NCBI GenBank assembly: GCA_944390455.1
Contig: CALXPU010000006.1
Location: forward strand, 1-64,000
DNA from: an uncultured Alphaproteobacteria bacterium
Lineage (GTDB): Bacteria; Pseudomonadota; Alphaproteobacteria; RF32; CAG-239
Reading direction: 5' to 3'
Length of the DNA: 64,000 nucleotides
Shown here: positions 25,546 through 34,557 of the stretch, in pieces
Layout: every line of letters starts with the position of its first letter
How positions within the stretch are numbered: position 1 is the first letter of the stretch
The notes under the pieces: generated by a model
Database searches by the model: none
Seen by the model: the letters and a program-made list of their open reading frames with translations, nothing else
Told to the model about the DNA's origin: nothing
Position numbers and translations under genes: made by a program

Positions 25546-26244
25546 ATGGATACGGGACAATTTGAACCGATTGTGGAGATGAAAAATGTGGCTTTGGCTT
25601 ACGGGGATAATCCGGAAGTGCTTAAAAATATTAATTTTTCTTTCCGACGCGGCTCTATTCATTTTTTGACCGGTAAAAGCGGTGCCGGTAAAACTTCACT
25701 TCTTTCCATGCTCTATTTGGCTCAAAAACCTACCGCCGGAACATTAAAGGTTTTTGGTAATAATGTGGCGATGACGGATCGTGACACATTGGCTTTTTTG
25801 AGGCGGCGAATCGGCGTTGTGTTCCAAGATTTCCGCCTTTTGGAACATTTAAGCGTTTTTGATAACGTGGCTTTACCGTTGCGTATTCGCGGAATGAAAG
25901 AAAAGGAAATTCGTCAGAGAGTTATTGAACTTTTGGCATGGGTTGAACTTTCTCACAATATGTATGTCAAAAGTTCTGAAATTTCCGGTGGGGAAAAGCA
26001 ACGTGTGGCTATTGCACGCGCTGTTATTAATCGTCCGGAACTTCTGCTTGCCGATGAGCCGACCGGTAACGTTGACAGCGAAATTGCTTTGAAATTGATG
26101 AAGTTGTTTGCCGAACTTAATCGGTTGGGCACTACGGTTGTGATTGCTACACACTCTAATGAATTGATGCAACGATATAATTATCCTCGTTTGGTTTTGG
26201 CGGATGGTAATCTGTCTTATTTAAAAGATACAGTTGAAGGATAG
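25546..26244 (+). CDS. ftsE: Cell-division ABC transporter ATPase FtsE
   Basis: FtsE is the cytoplasmic ATPase that with FtsX regulates peptidoglycan hydrolysis at the septum. The 232 residues have the Walker A motif GKSGAGKTS, the Q-loop VFQDFRLL, the signature SGGEKQRVAIARA, Walker B LLADEPTGN and the switch His in ATHSNE. The start at 25546 is set by AGGAG; an upstream in-frame TTG is ignored. Confidence 0.97.
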   Translation: MDTGQFEPIVEMKNVALAYGDNPEVLKNINFSFRRGSIHFLTGKSGAGKTSLLSMLYLAQKPTAGTLKVFGNNVAMTDRDTLAFLRRRIGVVFQDFRLLEHLSVFDNVALPLRIRGMKEKEIRQRVIELLAWVELSHNMYVKSSEISGGEKQRVAIARAVINRPELLLADEPTGNVDSEIALKLMKLFAELNRLGTTVVIATHSNELMQRYNYPRLVLADGNLSYLKDTVEG

Positions 26245-26283
26245 TAGGGAAATAAGTTTCTTAATATGGGAGATGAGGCTTAA

Positions 26284-27321
26284 ATGGCAGTAACGGAAAT
26301 GGATGAAATTAAGCAAGCGATGGCTCTTGAAGAAAAGGTTGCTCCTAAAGGAAGTAATCATAAAGTCGGTAATTCTGTTTCTAAAGCTACAGCAAAACAG
26401 CGGGCGGCGCGTATTCGTGAATTGCGTCGGCAGAAAGCTCCGGCTGACAAAAATCAAGAGCTGCCTATAGATGAGGGGTATTCCAAGACGTTTTTGCGAG
26501 TTACGGTTGCCGTATCTGTTTTTTTGTTTGCCATTACTCTTGCCGGTGTGCTTGGTATCAATTCCATGTTTGAAAACTCTAAGAAACAAGTGGTTTCTAA
26601 CTTTACCGTGCAAGTTCTGCCATTGCCTGATGCCCGAGAGAGCCGTGAAGACTTGCTTAAAATTGTTAATTTTTTAGAGAAATATCCAGATATTGAACAA
26701 GTTACGGTATTAAGCGATGCTGAACTTCGTGCCTTGTTACAACCATGGTTGGGCGCTAATGTTGATATTGAAATGTTGCCGATACCTAAGCTGTTGGATG
26801 TGAAAATAAGAAACGGGCGCAATTTTGATTATCGGGAACTGACAGTGCGGCTTTCTGAAATTTCCGCACAAGCCTCTATTAACGACCATAATCTATGGCT
26901 TTCAAGATTGCTCAAATTTATCAACTCTTTGAAAATGTTAGCGGTTACGGTGCTTATTTTGGTGGCCGGAGGGTGTGTCGCTTCTATTGTTTATGCGGCG
27001 AAAACTGGTCTTAACGTACATCGCGACATTATCACTATTTTACATACAATGGGTGCAACTGATGAATATATCGCCCTTAATTATGTAAAGCAGATTTCTC
27101 ATATGTCGGCGTTGGCCGGAATTATCGGCGCTATTCTTTCCGTGCCGGCCATTCTGATTATCGGACATATGGCGCAGGGGATTGAAGCCGGTATTTTTAA
27201 CTCTGTTACTTTTGGTATGGAAGAATGGGTTATGATTTTGCTATTACCGTTTGTTTCCGCAGCATTGGTGGCTTTCACCGCTTATGTGACCGTGGTCAAG
27301 ACTTTGCGACATATGGTTTAA
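26284..27321 (+). CDS. ftsX: Cell-division protein FtsX
   Basis: FtsX is the membrane partner of FtsE. The 345 residues have a long basic cytoplasmic head, a first membrane helix near 75-95, a periplasmic domain (about 96-205, with VNFLEKYPDIEQVTVLS), and three further helices. The segment LHTMGATDEYIALNYVKQ between helices is the family's characteristic coupling region. It lies 39 bases after ftsE. Confidence 0.95.
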   Translation: MAVTEMDEIKQAMALEEKVAPKGSNHKVGNSVSKATAKQRAARIRELRRQKAPADKNQELPIDEGYSKTFLRVTVAVSVFLFAITLAGVLGINSMFENSKKQVVSNFTVQVLPLPDARESREDLLKIVNFLEKYPDIEQVTVLSDAELRALLQPWLGANVDIEMLPIPKLLDVKIRNGRNFDYRELTVRLSEISAQASINDHNLWLSRLLKFINSLKMLAVTVLILVAGGCVASIVYAAKTGLNVHRDIITILHTMGATDEYIALNYVKQISHMSALAGIIGAILSVPAILIIGHMAQGIEAGIFNSVTFGMEEWVMILLLPFVSAALVAFTAYVTVVKTLRHMV

Positions 27322-27347
27322 TTGGTTTTGTTATTAGGAGACTTGTT

Positions 27348-28880
27348 GTGACGAAAAGAATTGCTGACTTTCTCTTGCAGATTGGAGTATATCTGTTTTG
27401 TGTTATGGGCTTTTATCTTTCTACCAATAATTATTACTATATAGATGGTAAATTTACGGATTTGTCTCTTTTGGGGTGGGCCTTTATGCTTGCTTTATGG
27501 TTAAGCGCTGCTTTCTCTTTCTTTTATAGAAAACAGCTCTGTATTGTGATTTTTGCGGCTCAATTGGCTGTGATTTGCTTTGCGTTTGATTGTTGGCGCT
27601 TATATTCATATGGCGGAAACGAAACAGCGAAACTTTATGTGCAAATTATTTTAATTCTGGAAGCAATTTGTGCGATTTTGGCATGGCGGTTTCATAATAA
27701 GGGGCTTTTACGTTCGGCTTTGATTACTTTTTTGTTGTGTTATGTCGGAAGTATGATTGCTTATCCGGTTTGGATGTCTTGGAATAATATGTTCATCTTT
27801 TCCGGTGTATGGACACTTGTGGCGCTTTTGTGTCAGTGTTCGTTTATTAAAATAAAGTATATAGTGGGCGGAATAGGGGTGCTCTTCTGTGGCTTTTTAG
27901 GGTATTTGTATCACAACACCTCGGGGATTCATTTTTATGAAGAGAAAATTACTAAACCAGCTCAAAATGTTAAAGTTAGTGTTGTTGTGCCCATATATAA
28001 TGCAGAGAAAACGCTGGAACGTTGTTTGGACAGCCTCCGTAAGCAAACACTTCATGATATTGAAATCATTTGTGTTAATGACGGATCTACCGATAAAACA
28101 GCACAAATCTTAGCACAATATGCTGAGCATGATGCACGTTTTAAGATTATAACTCAAAAAAATAAGTATATTGGTGCGGCGCGCGATGCAGGTATTGCTG
28201 CGGCAACCGGTGAATATGTCGGTTTTGTAGATAGTGATGATTGGGTGTCTTTAAATTATTTTGAAGATATGTATCAGACTGCATTGAAATATAAAACTAA
28301 TATTGTTATGACCGGAAATGTTATGGAAGTTCACGCTAGTGTCACGCCCCGAAGACAAGCTCCTTATGCAGATAAATATTTTTTAGCAAAGAAAATTATA
28401 GAACAACCTCTTGATGATATTATACTATTAAGAAGGTTGGTTTGGGATAAAATTTATCGACGTTCTTTTTTGATGGAACATCAGGTAAAAAGTACTTATC
28501 GTCGTGCTCTTTATGAGGACTTTTATTTCTTTTTACAAACAGTTTTACCGCAATCTTCTATTGCCGTTGCTCCTAACGCCGTTTATTATTATTTTATGGA
28601 TAATTTATCAGTTACAAGAGCTAAAAAATATCAAATTGACAGAGAGTCTTTAGCTATGTTTGTCGATATTGATAAATTTATTGATAATTATCCCTTAAAT
28701 AATGAAACAAAAGAAAAGTGGCGGAAATACATTCAAGAGATTAGAATTATCTGTTTGGTTGATTATACGGATGTTCTTGCACCTGAACAATTGAAAATTT
28801 GGAAAGATTTATGCTACGAAACTTTTCCGCAAGATGGTTTTGATTTTGATCATCCTGCTCCTAAACTTAATCTTTTTTAG
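27348..28880 (+). CDS. Family 2 glycosyltransferase with N-terminal membrane domain
   Basis: The 510-residue product starts at GTG 27348, seven bases after AGGAG; an open frame extends upstream into ftsX. Six or seven hydrophobic segments fill the first 200 residues. A GT-A catalytic domain follows, with VSVVVPIYNAEKTLERCLDS, EIICVNDGSTDKT, and the metal-binding FVDSDDWVS. Sugar donor and acceptor cannot be read from sequence. A role in surface polysaccharide or LPS synthesis is inferred. It sits between ftsX and the YdcF-type gene, which are usually adjacent. Confidence 0.9.
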   Translation: MTKRIADFLLQIGVYLFCVMGFYLSTNNYYYIDGKFTDLSLLGWAFMLALWLSAAFSFFYRKQLCIVIFAAQLAVICFAFDCWRLYSYGGNETAKLYVQIILILEAICAILAWRFHNKGLLRSALITFLLCYVGSMIAYPVWMSWNNMFIFSGVWTLVALLCQCSFIKIKYIVGGIGVLFCGFLGYLYHNTSGIHFYEEKITKPAQNVKVSVVVPIYNAEKTLERCLDSLRKQTLHDIEIICVNDGSTDKTAQILAQYAEHDARFKIITQKNKYIGAARDAGIAAATGEYVGFVDSDDWVSLNYFEDMYQTALKYKTNIVMTGNVMEVHASVTPRRQAPYADKYFLAKKIIEQPLDDIILLRRLVWDKIYRRSFLMEHQVKSTYRRALYEDFYFFLQTVLPQSSIAVAPNAVYYYFMDNLSVTRAKKYQIDRESLAMFVDIDKFIDNYPLNNETKEKWRKYIQEIRIICLVDYTDVLAPEQLKIWKDLCYETFPQDGFDFDHPAPKLNLF

Positions 28881-28956
28881 CTAATTGTGGAGAAAGTGAA
28901 AAAAAGAGTGGGAAAATATACCCCATCGGCATATATTGCTCATAAAGTGAGGATTT

Positions 28957-30753
28957 ATGAGACATAAGCTTTTATTACTCGGCGTTTTAGGCGCGGTGAT
29001 TTTGTTTTTGGTTTGGTGGGGCGGTTTCTTCATCTTTAACCGCGCTGTTTTTGCTTATGTCAAAAAAGGGCAGGCAGATATTACCGGTCAGACATGGGAA
29101 CAACGAAAAAATCTGGCTGAAGATTATGTACGAGCTTTATTTGATAAAGAAAAACATCAACAGGATTTTGTTCCATTTCAGCCTTATGCCGACCAGCCTT
29201 TTGATGTGCGCTTAATTGCCCTCTATTTGCCACAATATCATCAATTTAGAGAAAATAATCTTTGGCACGGGCGTGGTTTTACCGAGTGGACGAACGTTAC
29301 CGCCGCTAAACCGCTTTTTGTCGGACATTATCAGCCACAACTGCCGATTGATGTCGGTTTTTATGATCTCACACATGATGATGTTATGAAAAGGCAAATT
29401 GAATTGGCACAAAATTACGGTGTGGGTGGTTTTGCCTTTTATTACTATTGGTTTGCCGGTAAAAAATTAATGGAAAAGCCTATCTATAATTATTTGGCTA
29501 ATTCGCAACTTGATTTTCCGTTTTGTTTGAATTGGGCTAATGAAAATTGGTCCAAACGATGGGATGGCGGAAATCAAGAACTTTTAATGAAACAGACCTT
29601 TTCTCGTGAGGATTTTGAGCCTTTTGCGCAAGATTTATTACCGTTTTTCCAAGATAAACGCTATATCCGCATTAACGGACGTCCTTTATTTATCATTTAT
29701 CGTCCGGCTGCGTTTGATAAAACTCTGTTTGTTGAATTTACGAACTATCTTCGTCATTTTATGCAAGAGCATGGCGTGGGTAATCCATACCTTATTGCCA
29801 CAAAGGCTTTTGGATTTTTTGATAATCCGCAAGATTGGGGATTGGATGCCGTTATGGAGTTTGAATTGAACGGTATTTATGGATTACACCAGAAGGACGT
29901 GGCTAAAATTGATGAAACATCAGACTTTCGTTTGTTTGATTGGGCTGGGTTTATCAAAGCCGACAAAATGGTTAAAGACTATACTTATAAAACATTTCGA
30001 ACCGTCTTTCCTCGTTGGGATAATACTCCACGTAAGGCTTATTCCGGCGCACTGATTTTTGATGGTTCATCGCCCGAGGTTTATGGTCGTTGGCTTAATT
30101 ATGCCATTTATGATACTCGGCAAAAAATGATAGGCGATGAGCGTATTGTCTTTATTAATGCTTGGAATGAGTGGGCGGAAGGAGCTATGCTTGAACCTGA
30201 CAGACGCTTCGGTTACGCTTATCTTGATGTAACACGGCAAGTTATGGACGGTAATTTTAAAGATAATTCCGACAAACCGTCACCTATTGGTATTGCGGTT
30301 TTAACCGGTGGAATTAATCGTATTGAAAAAGCTATTCAACTCTTTAATGAAGGTGTCGGAGAACGGTTACTTATTTCCGGCGTCCGTCCCGGAATTAGTC
30401 TTGAACTCATTACGGCACGCAAAGATGTTATTCTTAAAAATCCTCAACCAATTGATTTGGGATATGAGGCGACCGATACGGTCGGTAATGCCAAAGAAGT
30501 AAAAGCTTGGACACAAAAATATAATATTAAAGAATTTTATGTGGTTACTTCTTTTTATCATATTCCACGCAGCCGTTTGGAACTTCAGCATGAAATGCCG
30601 GATGCTATTATGCATTTTGTGGCGGTTGATACACCGAATGTTTTGCCCGAATGGTGGAAAAATTGGCGTAGTTTCAAATTTATGGCGGCAGAATATACTA
30701 AGTTTTTAATTGTTTATTTGCAATATGCTTTGGACAGACTTTTTATAAAATAA
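28957..30753 (+). CDS. YdcF/DUF218 protein with an inserted WbsX-like domain
   Basis: The 598-residue product starts like an ordinary YdcF-family protein: a single membrane helix (about 5-27) and a short stalk. From about residue 86 to 430 comes a WbsX/GH99-like domain, recognised by LIALYLPQYHQF, GFTEWTNVTAAKPLF, GGFAFYYYWFAGKK, CLNWANENWSKRWDG and FINAWNEWAEGAMLEPD. The DUF218 core follows from about 445: IAVLTGG, RIEKAIQLFNEG, ERLLISGVRPG, DTVGNAKEVKAW, VVTSFYHIPRSRLEL. The C-terminal WWKNWRSFKFMAAEYTKFL is also typical of the YdcF homologue near ftsX. So the large domain appears inserted between the membrane anchor and the core. Both domains are expected in the periplasm, perhaps acting on envelope glycans. 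Confidence 0.88.
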   Translation: MRHKLLLLGVLGAVILFLVWWGGFFIFNRAVFAYVKKGQADITGQTWEQRKNLAEDYVRALFDKEKHQQDFVPFQPYADQPFDVRLIALYLPQYHQFRENNLWHGRGFTEWTNVTAAKPLFVGHYQPQLPIDVGFYDLTHDDVMKRQIELAQNYGVGGFAFYYYWFAGKKLMEKPIYNYLANSQLDFPFCLNWANENWSKRWDGGNQELLMKQTFSREDFEPFAQDLLPFFQDKRYIRINGRPLFIIYRPAAFDKTLFVEFTNYLRHFMQEHGVGNPYLIATKAFGFFDNPQDWGLDAVMEFELNGIYGLHQKDVAKIDETSDFRLFDWAGFIKADKMVKDYTYKTFRTVFPRWDNTPRKAYSGALIFDGSSPEVYGRWLNYAIYDTRQKMIGDERIVFINAWNEWAEGAMLEPDRRFGYAYLDVTRQVMDGNFKDNSDKPSPIGIAVLTGGINRIEKAIQLFNEGVGERLLISGVRPGISLELITARKDVILKNPQPIDLGYEATDTVGNAKEVKAWTQKYNIKEFYVVTSFYHIPRSRLELQHEMPDAIMHFVAVDTPNVLPEWWKNWRSFKFMAAEYTKFLIVYLQYALDRLFIK

Positions 30754-30763
30754 GGAAGGCTTG

Positions 30764-31486
30764 ATGATGTCTAAATGTTATCTTTTTATTCGCTCTTTAA
30801 TTGCTAATTTGTATTTTTATCCGGTGATGGCGGTTGCTTTTGCCGTTTGTATTCTTGTCGGGTTATGTTCTCGGAAGGCTATGATTAAACTTTGGGATAA
30901 ATATCTGCACAAACTGATTTGGGGCGGAATGCTCAAGCTTTGCGGTATTACGATTGAAGTTCGCGGAAAAGAATATATCACGCCTAATGTGATTTTTGCC
31001 AGTAAGCATGAATCTGCTTTTGAAACTTATGCTTATACCGATATTATTCCTAATTCGGTGTTTGTGCTTAAGAAGGAATTAACTTATATTCCCCTGTTTG
31101 GGTGGGGGCAGGCTCTTTATGGTATGATCCCTGTAGACAGAGGCGCCGGCGCAAAAGCAATGAAAGGTATGGTTAAAGAGGCGCAGAAACGTGTGGCTGA
31201 CGGACGCTCTATCATTATCTTTCCGGAAGGCACTCGCTGCAAACATGGGCAGGTTAAAGGCTATAAATCCGGTATTGTCTTTTTGGCGGAAAATCTTGAT
31301 ATGCCGATTGTACCGGTGGCTTTGGACTCCGACTTGGTATGGTCTAAGGCTTCCTTTATTCGTAAACCGGGGAAAGTTGTTTTTCAATTCTTACCGCCAA
31401 TGAATATTAAAGATTTTGCCGGAAAGAAAGAATTTATGGCTGAATTACAAAATCGTATTGAAACGGCTTGCGCCGAATTAGGTTAG
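30764..31486 (+). CDS. plsC: 1-acyl-sn-glycerol-3-phosphate acyltransferase
   Basis: PlsC acylates lysophosphatidic acid in phospholipid synthesis at the inner membrane. The 240 residues have an N-terminal membrane helix, the catalytic block SKHESAFETYAY (HX4E, as in the alphaproteobacterial branch rather than HX4D), the GMIPVDRGAGAKAMKGM block and the IIFPEGTRCKHG block. AAGGA lies seven bases before ATG 30764. It follows the YdcF-type gene by 10 bases. Confidence 0.95.
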   Translation: MMSKCYLFIRSLIANLYFYPVMAVAFAVCILVGLCSRKAMIKLWDKYLHKLIWGGMLKLCGITIEVRGKEYITPNVIFASKHESAFETYAYTDIIPNSVFVLKKELTYIPLFGWGQALYGMIPVDRGAGAKAMKGMVKEAQKRVADGRSIIIFPEGTRCKHGQVKGYKSGIVFLAENLDMPIVPVALDSDLVWSKASFIRKPGKVVFQFLPPMNIKDFAGKKEFMAELQNRIETACAELG

Positions 31487-31523
31487 TTTCCAAATACGTT
31501 CACTGATTTTGGTTATAGTGGAA

Positions 31524-32702
31524 ATGAATACGGAAGATAATCTTAATAAGCAAGCGGAGGCTATACAGACGTCAAGAGTAGGGGATTTGTCCTCTTCTTT
31601 ATCTAATGAAGACAAATTAGCCGTCTACATTCATTTTCCGTATTGTAAAAGTCGTTGTCCGTATTGTGATTTCTTTCGTGGACTTTTGCCTAAATCTTTT
31701 AATGAAGAAGAACTTATTCAGCGCTATTTGTCGGACATTGCTTATTTTGCAGATTTATTCTCGCGCAAGCAAGCCGTTAAGTCTATCTTTTTTGGCGGAG
31801 GAACGCCTTCTTTGTTATCGCCAGATGCTGTTAATCGGGTATTAAATGAACTGCAAAAGAAATTTGTAATCGCCAAAGATGCGGAAATATCTTTAGAGGC
31901 TAATCCGAATACGTTTGAACGGGATAAATTTTTAGAGTTTCGTCAAGCTGGGATTAATCGTCTATCATTAGGTGTACAGGCTCTTCAAGCTGACGACTTA
32001 AAAAAACTCGGACGCACTCACTCTTTATCTGATGCTTTGGCTGCAATGGAGTTGGGGGCTAAGACTTTTCCGAAATTTTCCATTGATTTAATTTATGCGC
32101 GTCCGTTGCAACAGTGGGATACTTGGCAAAAGGAAATTGATACCGCTTTGCAATTTAATCTCTCACATATTTCTTTATACGAGTTATCTATTGAAGAAGG
32201 AACGCCTTTTTATCGCAAAAATATTCAGCCGATGGACGAGGAACAATCGCTATCCCTTTATAACGACACGGTTTCTTATTTGCGTTCTTGCGGTTTTCAA
32301 CGCTATGAGGTTTCAAACTTTGCCAAATCTTCATCTCACCAAAGTGTGCATAACCTGACTTATTGGCAAGGCGGAGATTATATTGGTATTGGTGAGGGGG
32401 CGCATGGACGCCTTCGGCTTAACGGACAAATTTTTACAACATTAGACGGACGTCTTGATGAGACATTAACGCCGCAGGAACGGGCCGAAGAATTAGTCCT
32501 TATGGGGCTTCGTATTGAAGAAGGTTTAAGCGAAGAGCGTTTTTATAAAGCGTGCGGAATACATTTGTTTGACTTTTTGTCAAAAAAAATGACAAAAAGA
32601 CTTGCGCAATTAGATTTATTGTGTTATGATGACGCCAACATTAAACTTACGGACAAGGGATTTACCCTTATGGACGAAATTATTTTAGAGTTAGTAAGTT
32701 AA
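31524..32702 (+). CDS. hemW: HemW-type radical SAM protein (heme chaperone)
   Basis: HemW is a radical SAM protein related to HemN; its known role is heme binding and transfer rather than coproporphyrinogen oxidation. Residues of about 30-50 contain VYIHFPYCKSRCPYCDFF with the CX3CX2CXF cluster motif, followed by SIFFGGGTPSLL, LEANPNTFE and RLSLGVQALQ. The HemN C-terminal domain follows. The N-terminus has an extra 30 polar residues; ATG 31524 is chosen though no strong Shine-Dalgarno site is visible. Confidence 0.93.
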   Translation: MNTEDNLNKQAEAIQTSRVGDLSSSLSNEDKLAVYIHFPYCKSRCPYCDFFRGLLPKSFNEEELIQRYLSDIAYFADLFSRKQAVKSIFFGGGTPSLLSPDAVNRVLNELQKKFVIAKDAEISLEANPNTFERDKFLEFRQAGINRLSLGVQALQADDLKKLGRTHSLSDALAAMELGAKTFPKFSIDLIYARPLQQWDTWQKEIDTALQFNLSHISLYELSIEEGTPFYRKNIQPMDEEQSLSLYNDTVSYLRSCGFQRYEVSNFAKSSSHQSVHNLTYWQGGDYIGIGEGAHGRLRLNGQIFTTLDGRLDETLTPQERAEELVLMGLRIEEGLSEERFYKACGIHLFDFLSKKMTKRLAQLDLLCYDDANIKLTDKGFTLMDEIILELVS

Positions 32703-32760
32703 GTTTTTCATTAAATTTGGGTCTTTGACCACGAACTACATTTTAAGGAGAGATTTTATA

Positions 32761-33279
32761 ATGAGAAAGATTTTGGCAGCCGTAGCGGTTTTGCTATTGG
32801 CAGGATGTTGTTGTAACCCTAATTATGTTCCAACTTATCGCAGAGATAATCCGAAAGTTGAACCTCAACCTGTTTATTATCAACAATATACTACACAACA
32901 ACCGACTTATATCTATTATAAACGCAAGGCTACTTATACCTACTATGACCAACCGGCCTATACATACTATAATCAAGAGCCGACATACACTTATTATCGC
33001 GCTCCGAAAGGCGAGGTTATGCATGTAGCCGGTTTTGAGATTCAACAAGGACAACAAATGCGTGACTTCTTTGATGATTTTGAAGAGCCAATGCATGCGC
33101 AATATATCGGTAATAATACGGTGCGCTGGGTTTATTATATAGATTATGACCGTGAAGATAATGAAGGAGAAATTGTACGCTATTGTGAATTGGAAGATTA
33201 TCAACCGCATTCTTTGTGCACTTTGACCGTTGAATTTTACCGTACTTACGTTACTACCGCTTATACAAACTGCTACTAA
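32761..33279 (+). CDS. Lipoprotein with Tyr-rich repeats and a BamE-like domain
   Basis: The 172-residue product has a short signal and the lipobox LLLAGC (Cys17, followed by two more Cys). Residues of about 40-80 hold four tandem copies of a 9-10-residue unit centred on TYIYY, TYTYY or YTYY. The rest (about 88-172) resembles the lipoprotein at 34147: an I/V-xxGQ start, a WVYY strand near the middle and an AYTNCY end. The layout recalls SmpA/OmlA (BamE)-type domains, but this is tentative. TAAGGAGAG precedes the ATG. Confidence 0.75.
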   Translation: MRKILAAVAVLLLAGCCCNPNYVPTYRRDNPKVEPQPVYYQQYTTQQPTYIYYKRKATYTYYDQPAYTYYNQEPTYTYYRAPKGEVMHVAGFEIQQGQQMRDFFDDFEEPMHAQYIGNNTVRWVYYIDYDREDNEGEIVRYCELEDYQPHSLCTLTVEFYRTYVTTAYTNCY

Positions 33280-33304
33280 TAGCTTGTTTTAGGCGGAGTA
33301 TAAA

Positions 33305-33535
33305 ATGGGATTGCTTATCACTTCTCCCAAAGGGGCGCTCAAAATTGAAAATATGTTGCGCCCCTATAAACGTGGTGAAAAGGAAATTACACTTGATGTT
33401 GGAATGGACGTGTTGTTGGCTACCAACTATGCACGCAGTATTCGTGATATGTTGTTGTGTATTGAAAAATTACCGATTGATAAGCAACGAGAATTTGAAA
33501 GTGTCGTACTTCTGATGACAGGCTTAAAGTTTTGA
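33305..33535 (+). CDS. Small hypothetical protein, 76 residues
   Basis: This short protein (MGLLITSPKGALKIENML) is not recognised. GCGGAG precedes the ATG. Its stop codon overlaps the TTG start of the next frame (TTGA), so the two are either translationally coupled or parts of one gene split by a -1 shift. Confidence 0.5.
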   Translation: MGLLITSPKGALKIENMLRPYKRGEKEITLDVGMDVLLATNYARSIRDMLLCIEKLPIDKQREFESVVLLMTGLKF

Positions 33536-33996
33536 GGGATAAATGCTTTATTAAAGCCATACCTAATTTGCCGAGTTTTATTGATTTGACGGAATGTGCA
33601 ACGGTGGAAATTTACAGACAAGATCTTCAGAATGTCAAAACATTAAAACTTGCTCCGAAGTGTAATATTGAAATGTCTCATTGTCTCAACTTACCAAATA
33701 ATATTGATTTTTCTCAAGTGCAAAATATTTGTCTTAATGGGTGTGATTTACGGAATTTTGATAAGTTAATCTTAGGAAAAGGGCATGAAGCTCAACTTAT
33801 CGGTGTGAAAAATTTACCTTCTTTTCTTGATTTATCCGGTTACGATAAAGTCTTGTTGGTCGGAGCAGATTTATCTCATCTTAGATATCTTAAACTCAAA
33901 AAGGCTCTGCCTGAGTATTTGAAAAAATTAATACCAGACACTTGTCAGGTTGAAATTATATCTCTCAATGATACGGTAAATCTATCGCTCTTATAA
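33532..33996 (+). CDS. Leucine-rich repeat-like protein
   Basis: The 154-residue frame contains three repeats of about 41 residues. Each starts with LPSFIDL, LPNNIDF or LPSFLDL, has a D-L step near the middle (RQDLQNVKTLKL, GCDLRNFDKLIL, GADLSHLRYLKL), and ends before the next LP. This looks like a solenoid repeat related to leucine-rich repeats. There is no ATG; TTG 33532 overlaps the preceding stop, so coupled translation or an N-terminal frameshift is likely. Function unknown, probably a binding surface. Confidence 0.55.
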   Translation: MRDKCFIKAIPNLPSFIDLTECATVEIYRQDLQNVKTLKLAPKCNIEMSHCLNLPNNIDFSQVQNICLNGCDLRNFDKLILGKGHEAQLIGVKNLPSFLDLSGYDKVLLVGADLSHLRYLKLKKALPEYLKKLIPDTCQVEIISLNDTVNLSLL

Positions 33997-34146
33997 AAAA
34001 TTAAACAGCGTTTTAAATAATTTATCATCTCTTTTTAAAGTTTAAATTTAACGGAGAATTTCTACTTTTTTTCTTTGTCATCCTTCTTGTATTCGGGATT
34101 TTGATGATTATATCTGGGCAAATATCATGATGATGGAGGATGTCTG

Positions 34147-34494
34147 ATGAATTTACTCAAAATTAGTGCGGGCGCAGCGATTTTATTTTTAGGCGCTTGT
34201 CAGTGGTCGCAAATTGCTGACCGTCAAATTACTTATTACCCCATACAGGGAATTTCTGTTTATAAAGGACAGAGTGTGGCTAATCTTTGGGAAGCTAACG
34301 GAGCTCCTAATGTTGTGAAAAATCTTGATGACGGAACAGTTATGTGGGTTTATTACACCAATTACCGTCCGATTGGCGGCGGTGAGATGATTTCTTATGA
34401 TATGCCATCGCCAAATAACGCTTCTACTGCTTGTAGCGCCAAGGTGTTATTGCGTAACGATAAAGTGGTGGCTGCTTATTCTGATTGTGATTAA
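34147..34494 (+). CDS. Small lipoprotein, BamE-like, related to that at 32761
   Basis: The 115-residue product has a signal with the lipobox LGAC (Cys18) and a compact domain: ISVYKGQSVANLWEANGAP, then GTVMWVYYTNY, ending AAYSDCD. Helix-helix-strand order and the GQS motif are reminiscent of SmpA/OmlA domains. Two Cys in the C-terminal half could form a disulfide, and the lipoprotein at 32761 has Cys at the same places. Function unknown. Confidence 0.7.
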   Translation: MNLLKISAGAAILFLGACQWSQIADRQITYYPIQGISVYKGQSVANLWEANGAPNVVKNLDDGTVMWVYYTNYRPIGGGEMISYDMPSPNNASTACSAKVLLRNDKVVAAYSDCD

Positions 34495-34508
34495 TAATTA
34501 GATAAAAA

Positions 34509-34547
34509 AACAGACCTTACCTGATTGAGGGTAGGGTCTGTTCGTTT
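34509..34547. terminator. Terminator between convergent genes
   Basis: CAGACC-TTACC pairs with GGGTA-GGGTCTG around a loop of about 7 bases, with T-rich ends on both strands. Confidence 0.8.
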
Positions 34548-34557
34548 TGCCTTTAGA

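Noticed and set aside
27225-27347. An upstream extension of the GT2 glycosyltransferase into ftsX
   Set aside because: AGGAG lies seven bases before GTG 27348, and the extension only repeats ftsX DNA in another frame.
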